From contig CAVSLN010000001.1 in the NCBI GenBank assembly GCA_963728855.1, positions 434,001-498,000 of the forward strand: a stretch of 64,000 nucleotides of DNA. Direction: 5' to 3'. Position numbers and translations under genes: made by a program. Within the stretch, counting starts at the first letter, position 1. The number at the start of each line of letters is the position of its first letter. Below the pieces are notes generated by a model. The model was not told the DNA's origin. It was given only the letters and a program-made list of their open reading frames with translations, and ran no database searches. This DNA is from AC-43 sp963728855 (GTDB taxonomy: Bacteria > Actinomycetota > Actinomycetes > Mycobacteriales > Micromonosporaceae). Below, in pieces: positions 1-8,333 of this stretch.

Positions 1-277
1 GTGGTCGATGCGTAGCCGGCCGGTGCCGGTGACGCGTAGGTAGCGGTTGAGGCCGGGCTTGGTGGAGATGACTCCGCGTAGTTCGGCGCGTTTGGTTGCG
101 GTGAGGGTGTCCGAGCCGGTGATCAGCTCGTCGAGGTGGGCCAGCATGCGGGTCCGGGTGGCGGCGTCGCGGTCGGCGGCGTCGGGGTTGTGGCAGATGT
201 TGTGAACACGAACGTGGGAGGTGGGCTGGTGGTAGATGGCGAGTCCGCTGACCGCGGTGCTGTACGAGTGATGGACG
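1..277 (-). pseudogene. IS1634-family transposase, internal fragment (runs off left edge)
   Basis: The minus strand reads cleanly from about 277 to base 1 as part of a DDE transposase of the IS1634 type. Recognisable stretches are GLAIYHQPTSHVRVHNICHN and, nearer the window edge, RGVISTKPGLNRYLRVTGTG. The N-terminal half is absent: upstream the frame runs straight into a tRNA-like 3' end (282-308) and then into unrelated sequence. This is therefore a truncated copy; whether the C-terminal half survives lies outside the window. Confidence 0.6.
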
Positions 278-281
278 AGTC

Positions 282-308
282 GGGTGTTCGAATCACCCCG
301 GGGGCACC
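282..308 (+). other. tRNA 3'-end fragment (possible attachment-site remnant)
   Basis: GGGTG-TTCGAAT-CACCC forms a perfect 5-bp T-stem with a 7-base T-loop. It is followed by CGGGGGC, a discriminator A and CC, exactly the geometry of positions 49-75 of a tRNA. No 5' acceptor strand (GCCCCCG) or anticodon arm is found upstream, where a transposase frame begins instead. Such 3' ends are typical leftovers of integration into a tRNA gene; the acceptor would fit an Arg-type tRNA (inference). Confidence 0.5.
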
Positions 309-893
309 TATTCCTAGGTCAACCGTCCTCTGCATGACCCGTCTGACGAGCTTGCTCGTTGCGGCGCAGCAACTTCTCAGTCGGTACGGTGTTCCGGTCG
401 CCTGGATGGGTTGGCATGGCTTCCGATCGGCCCGGTTGTTCCGCCAATGGGTCGGCGACTTCGGGCAGAGCATGCAGCCGATGACCAGAGGCTTGCCGGC
501 CGGCGCCGCCCAGGCGCCGCCTTCCCTGCGGCACGCTGCGTCTGTCCTGGTAGGACTCTCGATGACCGGCTCAGTGTGTGCGATGGTGTCCGCCGGCGTC
601 GATGCCCGACCGCGTACTGCCGGCTTATTCCCGCTGGTCGCGGCGTGGGCGCGTTGCTCTTGAACTCTGGGTGGTAAGCAGATGGCCACGTGTCCTGTCC
701 GCCGCCTCCCGGTGGCACCAGCTCGGAGGGGTGTCGCTCCGATGGCACTTGGCTAGTCGGCACTCTGGTACAGATTGGGGCGGCTGGCCTTTCCTGCGTC
801 TACGATGTGTGGACCTCTAACCCCTAGCCGTTCAGCCCTTGGAGGGTCCAGTGCTGCGGATGCCGCGCTCCGCTCGGCTGGCGTGAGTGCCGC
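309..893. other. Non-coding stretch, no convincing gene
   Basis: All reading frames here look like GC-rich shadows with no recognisable protein. It separates the IS/tRNA debris from the conflict-system operon and must hold the promoter for the gene starting at 894, but no clear -35/-10 pair or strong ribosome binding site was seen. Confidence 0.4.
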
Positions 894-3023
894 GTGGTAG
901 CCACCGAGTCCTGGCGGGTGAGGCTGTCGGGCGCGGACGGGCGCATTCATGGCGGCGGTGTGCTGATAGACAGCCAGCATGTGCTCACCTGCGCCCATGT
1001 GGTGGCGGGGGCATTGGGAACCGCTCCTGGCGCTGGCCCGCCCGGCGGCCGCGTGCTTGCGGACTTCCCGGCGGTCGGCGGCGTGATGCGAATGGCCGAG
1101 GTCGACCCCGAGGGCTGGATCCCGGCGGCGGCTGATGGCCGCGGCGATCTCGCGGTTCTGGTGCTGGACGGGCCCATGCCGGACACGATCGTGCCTGCCC
1201 CACTGGGTCGGAGCGTGGTCGGGGGCCAGGGGGTCCGGGCGTACGGCTATCCGCCCGACAGCCGTGACGGCGTATGGGCCTGGTTGGAGCTGGGCAGCCA
1301 CGGCGGACCGGCTGCGGAGTGGGTTCAGCTCGACGCCGCAGCGGTGGCCGGGCGGCGGGTCGAGCGGGGCTTCAGCGGCGCGGGTGCGCTGGACAGCGCC
1401 TCCGGCAAGGTCGTTGGTCTGGTGGTCGCCGCGGACCGGTCGCCCACCGCTAAGGCCGCCTGGATGGTTCCGATGGAGGTGATCAGTCGCTACCTCCCGA
1501 CAGTCCACCCGCTGCTGACGGCGGGGTATGAACGAGAGCCGCCGGCCCGCACGGTGGCGGAGCGGGTACTGACCAGCGACGACCGTCGGCATCTGTACCA
1601 GGCATTGCTCGCGGTACCCGGGATGCGGGACCGAGCGAGACGCGACCTTTACCTGCGCGCCGTGCAGCAGCAGTTGGGCTCGGCGTTGCCGGTGCTTGGT
1701 CAACCGAACGACGAGCTCGACGTCTGGGCCCTGCTCGATGCCTGCCTGGCTCGTCCCGGTGGTGTGCGCAGCTTGGTCGAGGTGTTGGCCACGTTCCTTG
1801 CCCGTGACCCCGCGATCCTGAGGTTGGAGGACGCGGTCGAACGACTGCTGCCGGACCTGCTGCTCGAACATCGTGAGCGGGCGGAGTTGGAGCGGCTGCT
1901 CGCCGACGCGCCGCCGGCCCAGGTCGCCGCCGCGTACCGGCGAGCGACGGCCGGGGCCGGGTTGGTTCGGGCCACCGTAGAGGAATGGTCCGACCCGCTT
2001 AGCGTGATCCGGCATCTTGAGACATTCGGCCGGCTGCGTGGCGGCCCCCCGCCGCCGTTGCTGGTGTTCGTGGCGGACCTCGCCCCTCGACTGAGCCGAG
2101 CGGTCGAGGCGGACCTGCGCCGGTGGATCGACGCGGTTGGGCGGCGACTCTCGGTCGACCTGACGGCGCTGCGCCAGCTGTACGCCGCCGCTGAGCCCTC
2201 GGACGCCGCCGCCTGCTACCTCATCGTGATGCTGCAACCGGACGGTGTCGACGAGGACCGGTATCTGATGTCGGCGTGGTGGCAGGAGGGCCACTGGCCT
2301 GAGCGCACTCTGCTTCGCGACGATCTGCCGCGCACGGTGCCTGAGATCGCCGAGGCGCTCGGTGACCTGTTGCCGGACCTGCGGGACCGAGCCGGCGCCG
2401 ATCTCGACGAGTTCATCGTCGAGTTCGTGCTGCCGCGGCGCCTGATCACTCATCCGGTGCATCAGTGGGTGTTCGATCGGCGGTTCTTCCCCCGCCAGAT
2501 CGGCCTCCAGTACCCCGTCGTGGTCCGAAGCCTGGAGCGGTTGCGCAGCCGGGAGGCACACATCGAGTGGCGACGCAAGTGGCGGTGGCTCGCCGACCAC
2601 GGGCACCGGGACGATCCGGCCGCGGTGGAGTGGGTCGACAGGCCGCGAGGCACAGACCCGCAGGTGCTGTACGGCCGCCTGGCCCTGGACCAGCAGTCGG
2701 TGTGCTTGGCAATGGCGTTCCCGCCGGGTGACTCCGGGCCGCCGGGCGGGGACGTGTTCGCAGCTGCGTTGGCCGCCGGCATGCCAGTCATCCTCTGGTC
2801 GAACGAGCCGGTAGACCCCGTACGGTTCCGGTTGCTGGTGCGGGAGCTGATGGGAGAGGAGGGCGCGCTCGGGCTCCCCCGCCGCATGCTCTGGCAACGG
2901 CGGTCTGCCACGACGGTCACCGTTAGCGAGGGGCAGCTGCCCGATGTGGGGCTGTTGTGGGACGACGCTGAACGGATCCCGCCGCCGTTCCGGCAGCCGA
3001 TCCGGCTGCGGGCACCGCAGTAG
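894..3023 (+). CDS. Trypsin-like protease / effector-associated domain / VMAP protein
   Basis: Predicted central component of a vWA-MoxR conflict system. Residues about 1-200 are a trypsin-fold protease with a complete triad: H35 in VLTCAHVV, D85 in GDLAVLVL and S161 in GFSGAGAL. Residues about 215-310 are a small helical domain resembling effector-associated domain 2, expected to dock onto partners by homotypic contact. From about 330 to the C-terminus is a VMAP C-terminal domain, with hallmarks such as FVLPRRLI, QYPVVVRSLERL and GMPVILWSNE. The GTG start is the first start codon in frame; no strong ribosome binding site is visible. The MoxR ATPase gene follows after 37 bp. Family knowledge places such proteins as the switch that releases an effector; the substrate of the protease is unknown. 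Confidence 0.85.
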   Translation: MVATESWRVRLSGADGRIHGGGVLIDSQHVLTCAHVVAGALGTAPGAGPPGGRVLADFPAVGGVMRMAEVDPEGWIPAAADGRGDLAVLVLDGPMPDTIVPAPLGRSVVGGQGVRAYGYPPDSRDGVWAWLELGSHGGPAAEWVQLDAAAVAGRRVERGFSGAGALDSASGKVVGLVVAADRSPTAKAAWMVPMEVISRYLPTVHPLLTAGYEREPPARTVAERVLTSDDRRHLYQALLAVPGMRDRARRDLYLRAVQQQLGSALPVLGQPNDELDVWALLDACLARPGGVRSLVEVLATFLARDPAILRLEDAVERLLPDLLLEHRERAELERLLADAPPAQVAAAYRRATAGAGLVRATVEEWSDPLSVIRHLETFGRLRGGPPPPLLVFVADLAPRLSRAVEADLRRWIDAVGRRLSVDLTALRQLYAAAEPSDAAACYLIVMLQPDGVDEDRYLMSAWWQEGHWPERTLLRDDLPRTVPEIAEALGDLLPDLRDRAGADLDEFIVEFVLPRRLITHPVHQWVFDRRFFPRQIGLQYPVVVRSLERLRSREAHIEWRRKWRWLADHGHRDDPAAVEWVDRPRGTDPQVLYGRLALDQQSVCLAMAFPPGDSGPPGGDVFAAALAAGMPVILWSNEPVDPVRFRLLVRELMGEEGALGLPRRMLWQRRSATTVTVSEGQLPDVGLLWDDAERIPPPFRQPIRLRAPQ

Positions 3024-3060
3024 GCGCGAGACACAGAAGACGGCACGGAGAGGATCGCTG

Positions 3061-4074
3061 ATGAGCCGGAGCGACGATCAACACTGGCACATATACCTGG
3101 GTACGGGCGAACCGCACGATGGGATAGAGCGGCTGCCCGATCCGCCCCCGTGGCGCCGGTTCGACGGTACGCCGAGCGCTGAGCCGCTCGATACTGATGG
3201 CGACCTGGGCGTGCGTCCCGGCGTGCGAGGGCGCGCCGCGGCCTACCGTCCGGATCACGACGTCGTCGATACCGTTAACGCCGCCCTGTACCTGCGCAGG
3301 CCAGTGTTGGTCACCGGCAAGCCGGGGACCGGGAAGTCGACACTTGCCTTCAGCCTCGCCCACGAGTTACGGCTTGGGCCTGTGCTCTACTGGCCGATCA
3401 CCAGCCGGTCAACGCTGCAGGACGCGCTCTACCGCTACGACGCCATCGGTCGGCTGCAGGAGACGAACCTGCGTCGCGGCGCGGACGACGCAATGCCGGA
3501 GATCGGCCGCTATGTACGGCTCGGCTCGCTCGGCACGGCGCTTCTGCCCTGGCGGCGGCCCCGAGTACTGCTGATCGACGAACTGGACAAGAGCGATATT
3601 GATCTGCCCAACGATCTGCTCAACGTGTTCGAGGAAGGCGAGTTTGAGATTCCTGAGCTCGGCCGGCTGCCCGACGACCAGCAACCGGTGACGGTCCGCA
3701 CCGCCGACGCGGGTGGGGAGGCTGTGGTCGACCGCGGTCAGGTGCGCTGCCACGCGTTTCCTATCGTGGTCATCACCAACAACGGCGAGCGTGAGTTCCC
3801 GCCGGCGTTCCTGCGCCGGTGTTTGAGCCTGTACATCCAGCCGCCGGACGAGAGTAAGCTGCGCGAAATTGTCGCGACCCAGTTGGGCGCGGATGCGCTT
3901 GCCTCCGCCGATCACCTCATCGACGAGTTCCTCGCGGCGCGCGAGGCCGGGGACCTCGCCACCGATCAGCTCCTGAACCTGATCTTTCTCGCCACCACGG
4001 GGCGGAGGCCGGGCCCCGAACTACGCGATCGCCTCGTTTCGGTGCTGCTACGTCCGCTGAGCGGAGGCACATGA
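3061..4074 (+). CDS. MoxR-type AAA+ ATPase (module 1)
   Basis: A 337-residue MoxR-family AAA+ ATPase. Walker A is GKPGTGKST (about residues 86-94), Walker B is VLLIDELDK, and the sensor region reads VVITNNGEREFPPAFLRRC. An insertion between Walker B and sensor 1 is typical of the vWA-MoxR conflict families. The ATG at 3061 is preceded by GGAGAGG at good spacing, so the longer open frame from 2944 is rejected. The stop overlaps the next gene as ATGA, indicating translational coupling. MoxR proteins act as chaperone-like remodelers working with a vWA partner; here the partner is the next gene. Confidence 0.9.
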   Translation: MSRSDDQHWHIYLGTGEPHDGIERLPDPPPWRRFDGTPSAEPLDTDGDLGVRPGVRGRAAAYRPDHDVVDTVNAALYLRRPVLVTGKPGTGKSTLAFSLAHELRLGPVLYWPITSRSTLQDALYRYDAIGRLQETNLRRGADDAMPEIGRYVRLGSLGTALLPWRRPRVLLIDELDKSDIDLPNDLLNVFEEGEFEIPELGRLPDDQQPVTVRTADAGGEAVVDRGQVRCHAFPIVVITNNGEREFPPAFLRRCLSLYIQPPDESKLREIVATQLGADALASADHLIDEFLAAREAGDLATDQLLNLIFLATTGRRPGPELRDRLVSVLLRPLSGGT

Positions 4075-7000
4075 GCAGGCGACTGATCGACGCGCTGCAC
4101 ACGGTCGCCCCTGAGGTCACCGCCCAGGAGTTGGCCGACGCCGTATGGCTGCTGGCTCGGGTGTCCGAGCACTCCGGCGCTCCGGGGCGGACCGTGGACG
4201 CAGGGCATCACGAGCCGCCTGTCCGGCCCGCGTCGGGGGATCCGCTGGAGTACCTTCCGACGCAGCCCGATGAGCCGGCACACGCCCGTCCACCCGTTGA
4301 CGTCGAGGCGCGTGGTCCGGCGGTCGAAGGACGGACACGCCACGCGGAATGGCATGTTCCGGCGCCCGACCGGCTCATCGACGAGGCGGGCTGGGAGCCG
4401 GTGCGCAGCCCCGGTGCCGCCGCCCTGCCGGCGACGCTGGCGCTTGCCCGGTCGTTGCGGCCGCTGCGGCGCCGGATGCCGTCGCGTACCGGCCGGCTGC
4501 TCGACGAGGAGGCGACCGTCCGACTGGCCGTCGACAGTGAACTGTTGATGCCCGTGTGGCGGCCCGCGCTGGATCGCTGGCTGGACCTGGCCCTCGTGGT
4601 CGATGAGAGCGACTCGATGGCGATCTGGCGGCAGACCGGCGCAGAGCTGCGTGACCTGCTCGAGCGCCTCGGTGCCTTCCGGGACGTCCGCGTGTGGCAC
4701 TGCGATACCGACCTGCGCGGCGGCCCACTCGCCCTGCGCGCCGAGGCAGCGCCGGAGGGGGCCGTGCGCCGTGCGCCTGCCGAGCTGCTCGACCCGACCG
4801 GCCGCCGTGCGGTGCTCGTGCTCAGCGACTGCATTGGCCAGGCCTGGGGCAACGGCGCGATGGCGGCCGCGCTGCATGCGTGGGGATCGGCCGGTCCTGT
4901 CTCGATCATCCAACCGCTGCCCCAGCGGTTGTGGGATGGCTGCGCGCCCACCTTCCATCCGGTGCGCCTCAACGCTTCACGGCCGGCCGCGTCGAACGCC
5001 GAGTTGCAGGTCCGCTCCAGCGACTTCGGGCTCGCCGGATCGGACGGCGCTGGCCGCGGCGTGCCGGTGCCCGTAGTGGAGCTCGAGGCGCGCTGGTTCG
5101 CTCCGTGGGCGTCGTTGGTGGCCGCCACCGGACCCGACTGGGTGCCCGGCACCGTGCTGTTTACGCGGGCGGAGATCGAGCCGGTGGCTTCGTCCTCGGT
5201 CCCGCACCGCGACAGCGACCCGTTGGAGAGCTTCTTCGGCCTCGCGTCCACTGAAGCCACCCGGCTGGCCGTATGCCTGTCCGCCGCTCCGCTCAACCTT
5301 CCGGTCATGCGCCTGGTCCAGCGGGTCATGCTTCCGGAATCGCGGCCATCCGTGCTGGCCGAGGTGTTCCTTGGCGGGCTGCTACGGCAACGCAGCCGCC
5401 GCCTCGAGCGTCGGATCAGCCCGGACGACATCGAGTATGACTTCGCCCCGGGTATCCGGGATCGGTTGCTCGGGGCGCTGTCCCGGCCGGACACGCTCAC
5501 CGTGCTGGCGAAGGTGTCCGACTACATTTCGACGCGCCTCGGATCGCCGATCGACTTCCGGGCCTTGCTCGCGGCAGAGGACTCCGCCGCCGGCCTGCTG
5601 CAGCGGGATCCACCGTTCGCGCAGGTGGCGTTGCAGGTATTGCAGAGCCTCGACGGTCGCTACCGTGAGGCCGCCGAGCGGCTGGCCCAGCGGACGCGGA
5701 TCGCGCTGCCCACGGCTGGGGTGCAGCACGCCTTGACGGTCGAAGGCTCCTGGAGTGCCAACGGCGGCACCGGCCCGGAGTTCGACGCCAGCGGCACATT
5801 CAGCTCCCAGCCCGTACAGCCAGATCCGGACCATGGGCCTGCACGGCTGATCCCCGATGGCTGGGTGCCGCTGCCCGACCCACACTTCACCGGGCGATCT
5901 GAGTTGCTGGAACTGCTGCACCACGAGCTGGTCAGCCGAGCCGTCCCGGTCGCGCTGCTGCCGGACCCGCTGTACGGTCTGGGCGGCGTCGGCAGCAGCC
6001 AACTCGCAGTTGAGTACGTCCATCGGAACCAGAGCCGTTACGACCTGGTCTGGTGGCTGCCGGCTGAGAGCCCCACCCTGGTCCGTGCCTCGCTGGCTGC
6101 GCTTGCACAGGAGATGGGTCTGCCCGCCGGCCTCGACGTGTCGCAGACCGTCACCGGGGTGCTCGAGGCGCTACGTGCGGAGCGACCGTACCGGCGGTGG
6201 CTGCTGGTCTTCGACGGCGCTGGCCACCCGGAAGAGATCCGTGCCTACCTACCGTTGCCGGCGGGCCATATCCTGATCACCTCGCGGGACGCCCGGTGGG
6301 CAGAGGTCGCCGCCACGGTCGAGGTGGGCGCCTTCACGCGTGCCGAAAGCATGGCGCTGCTGCGCAGCCGCAGTCGTGGGATTTGCGATGCCGATGCTGA
6401 CCTGCTCGCCGACAAACTCGGCGACCTGCCGATCGCCGTTCACCTCGCGGCTGCCTGGTTGGCCGAGACGAGGGGGGCGGCCGGGGACCTGCTCGGGCTG
6501 ATCGACGATCGAATCGAGCGGCTCCTCGCTGGAACTCCCGTCTGGTATCCCGCTACCCCCGTGGCAGCGATATGTGGCCTTGCCGTCGAATGGCTGGCTG
6601 GCAACGCTCCCGGGGCCGCCGAACTGCTCGAGTTGTGCGCCTTTTTCGGTTCCCAACCCATCTCCGTGGCGATGCTGCGCGACGGCCGGCACGCCGACCT
6701 ACCCGAGCCGATGTCGCTCGTGCTGCGTGATGAGATCCAGCTGAGCCGCGCGATTCGGAGCATCGGCCGGCTGGCGCTGGCCAGAATCGACCCCCGCGGC
6801 GACCGGATCGAGGTGCACCAGCTCGTGGCGGCCACGCTACGCGAGCTGCTTTCGCCTGCGCGCCGTGACGCGATCCGCGACCAGGTGCACGCCGTGATGG
6901 CGGCGGCGTGCCCGCCGGACCCGGACCATCCGCGGCACTGGGAGCGCCACCGGGCCTTCCAGGGTCACCTGACCGCGTCCGACCTGGTGAGCGCCGCCAC

Positions 7001-8333
7001 GGCCGAGGCACGCCGGGTGGCGCTCGACCAGATCCGTTACCGGTTCGTCCGCGGTGACTACGAGCGCAGCCGTCACCTCGGCGAGGCCGTTGTACAGCGC
7101 TGGCGGGACGTCCTCGGCCCGGATCACGAGCAGACCCTGCTCGCGCAACGGCACCTGGCCGACGCCCTGCGCGCGGTCGGCGAGCGGACCTCGGCCCACG
7201 CGCTCAACCAGCAGACGCTTGACCGGATGCGCGACGTGTTCGGCGCCGACCACGAGCACACCCTGACCACCGCCCGCAGCCTGGGCATCGACCTGCGCCT
7301 CGCCGGCAGGTTCGACCTGGCCCGCGACCACGACGCGCAGAACCTGGAACGGCACCGTCGGGTGTTCGGCGACGATGACCCGAACACTCTTCGGGCGATG
7401 AACGATCTCGCCAGCGACCTCCGCCTGCTGGGCGACCATGTTGGCGCGCTCAACCTCGACAGCGTGGCGTGGGCCGGGTACGAACGCTGGTTCGGGCCGA
7501 CCGACGCGCGGACGTTCGCTGCGGCCTGTAGCGTCGCGCAAGATCAGTTCGACGTGGGCGATTTTCACGCGTCGTCGCGTCTGTTGGACGGAAGGCTGTC
7601 GGAGGTGCGCCCACACCTCGGCGAGGGCGACGCCCGGACGCTGGCCGCGATGCGGCTGCACGCGATCACGCTGCGCCACCTCGGATCCTACGAACGGGCT
7701 CGCCGCCTGGCCCACGCCGCCCATCAGCGGATGCCCGTACTCAGCCGGCCCGGCCACGAGGATGCGCTGTCCGCCACCGTTACATTCGCCAACGCCCTGC
7801 GCGAGGCCGGTGAGTTGGCGCACGCGAGAATGCTGGCAGAGCAGGCTCTACACGGGTACCAGGAGGGCTTCGGTGCCGAGCACCCGTTCACGCTGGTCGC
7901 CGCCGTCAATCTCGCGGTCGTGCTCCGGGCGACGGACGAACTGGTCGACGCGACTCTACTGGACGAGAAGTCGCTGTCGGCTCTGCGCGAGGCGCTCGGC
8001 GGCGGCCATCCATACACGGTGGCGGCGATGCTGAACCTCGCCGGCGACCGCGCCGCCATGCACGACAACCGGCGGGCCTGCGAACTGTCCGCCGAGGCGT
8101 ACGCCGCTGCCGTGGCGACGCGCGGTGAGGAACACCCGCGGACGCTTGCCTGTGCCCTCAACCACGCCTTGGACCTACGCACGATGGGTGAGCACCGGGG
8201 CGAGACCCTGCTGCAGGCGACCCGCCGTCGCTACCTCACCAGGTACGGACCGGACTTCCCTGCCGCCCGGGCGGCAGTCGACGGTCGTCGCATTGAACTG
8301 GACCTTGAGTTGCCGTCCATCTCAGCGGGATGA
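4071..8333 (+). CDS. vWA-like (SAV_2336-type) / NB-ARC / TPR protein
   Basis: A 1420-residue protein resembling the FxSxx-COOH-system TPR proteins and SAV_2336-N-terminal proteins. A vWA-like domain starts near residue 170 (LALVVDESDSM, with VLVLSDCIGQ further on). An NB-ARC/STAND NTPase follows from about 600, and tetratricopeptide-type repeats fill about 990-1400 (recurring patterns such as HLGEAVVQRWRDVLGPDHEQ). The P-loop reads YGLGGVGSSQLA, so the Walker A lysine and threonine are both replaced by serine; nucleotide binding is doubtful. It starts at the ATG inside the MoxR stop (ATGA). No radical-SAM gene or FxSxx peptide gene is adjacent, so the RiPP link of relatives is not supported here. 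It ends directly against the stop of the opposite-strand gene. Confidence 0.85.
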   Translation: MSRRLIDALHTVAPEVTAQELADAVWLLARVSEHSGAPGRTVDAGHHEPPVRPASGDPLEYLPTQPDEPAHARPPVDVEARGPAVEGRTRHAEWHVPAPDRLIDEAGWEPVRSPGAAALPATLALARSLRPLRRRMPSRTGRLLDEEATVRLAVDSELLMPVWRPALDRWLDLALVVDESDSMAIWRQTGAELRDLLERLGAFRDVRVWHCDTDLRGGPLALRAEAAPEGAVRRAPAELLDPTGRRAVLVLSDCIGQAWGNGAMAAALHAWGSAGPVSIIQPLPQRLWDGCAPTFHPVRLNASRPAASNAELQVRSSDFGLAGSDGAGRGVPVPVVELEARWFAPWASLVAATGPDWVPGTVLFTRAEIEPVASSSVPHRDSDPLESFFGLASTEATRLAVCLSAAPLNLPVMRLVQRVMLPESRPSVLAEVFLGGLLRQRSRRLERRISPDDIEYDFAPGIRDRLLGALSRPDTLTVLAKVSDYISTRLGSPIDFRALLAAEDSAAGLLQRDPPFAQVALQVLQSLDGRYREAAERLAQRTRIALPTAGVQHALTVEGSWSANGGTGPEFDASGTFSSQPVQPDPDHGPARLIPDGWVPLPDPHFTGRSELLELLHHELVSRAVPVALLPDPLYGLGGVGSSQLAVEYVHRNQSRYDLVWWLPAESPTLVRASLAALAQEMGLPAGLDVSQTVTGVLEALRAERPYRRWLLVFDGAGHPEEIRAYLPLPAGHILITSRDARWAEVAATVEVGAFTRAESMALLRSRSRGICDADADLLADKLGDLPIAVHLAAAWLAETRGAAGDLLGLIDDRIERLLAGTPVWYPATPVAAICGLAVEWLAGNAPGAAELLELCAFFGSQPISVAMLRDGRHADLPEPMSLVLRDEIQLSRAIRSIGRLALARIDPRGDRIEVHQLVAATLRELLSPARRDAIRDQVHAVMAAACPPDPDHPRHWERHRAFQGHLTASDLVSAATAEARRVALDQIRYRFVRGDYERSRHLGEAVVQRWRDVLGPDHEQTLLAQRHLADALRAVGERTSAHALNQQTLDRMRDVFGADHEHTLTTARSLGIDLRLAGRFDLARDHDAQNLERHRRVFGDDDPNTLRAMNDLASDLRLLGDHVGALNLDSVAWAGYERWFGPTDARTFAAACSVAQDQFDVGDFHASSRLLDGRLSEVRPHLGEGDARTLAAMRLHAITLRHLGSYERARRLAHAAHQRMPVLSRPGHEDALSATVTFANALREAGELAHARMLAEQALHGYQEGFGAEHPFTLVAAVNLAVVLRATDELVDATLLDEKSLSALREALGGGHPYTVAAMLNLAGDRAAMHDNRRACELSAEAYAAAVATRGEEHPRTLACALNHALDLRTMGEHRGETLLQATRRRYLTRYGPDFPAARAAVDGRRIELDLELPSISAG

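Noticed and set aside
753..2897. 714-codon open frame on the minus strand opposite the trypsin-VMAP gene
   Set aside because: Its Arg/His/Gln/Pro-rich composition is that of an antisense GC shadow; the plus strand has three recognisable domains.
4071..8333. A complete FxSxx-COOH RiPP cluster
   Set aside because: The TPR protein resembles that system's component, but no radical-SAM gene or short peptide ending in FxSxx was found nearby.
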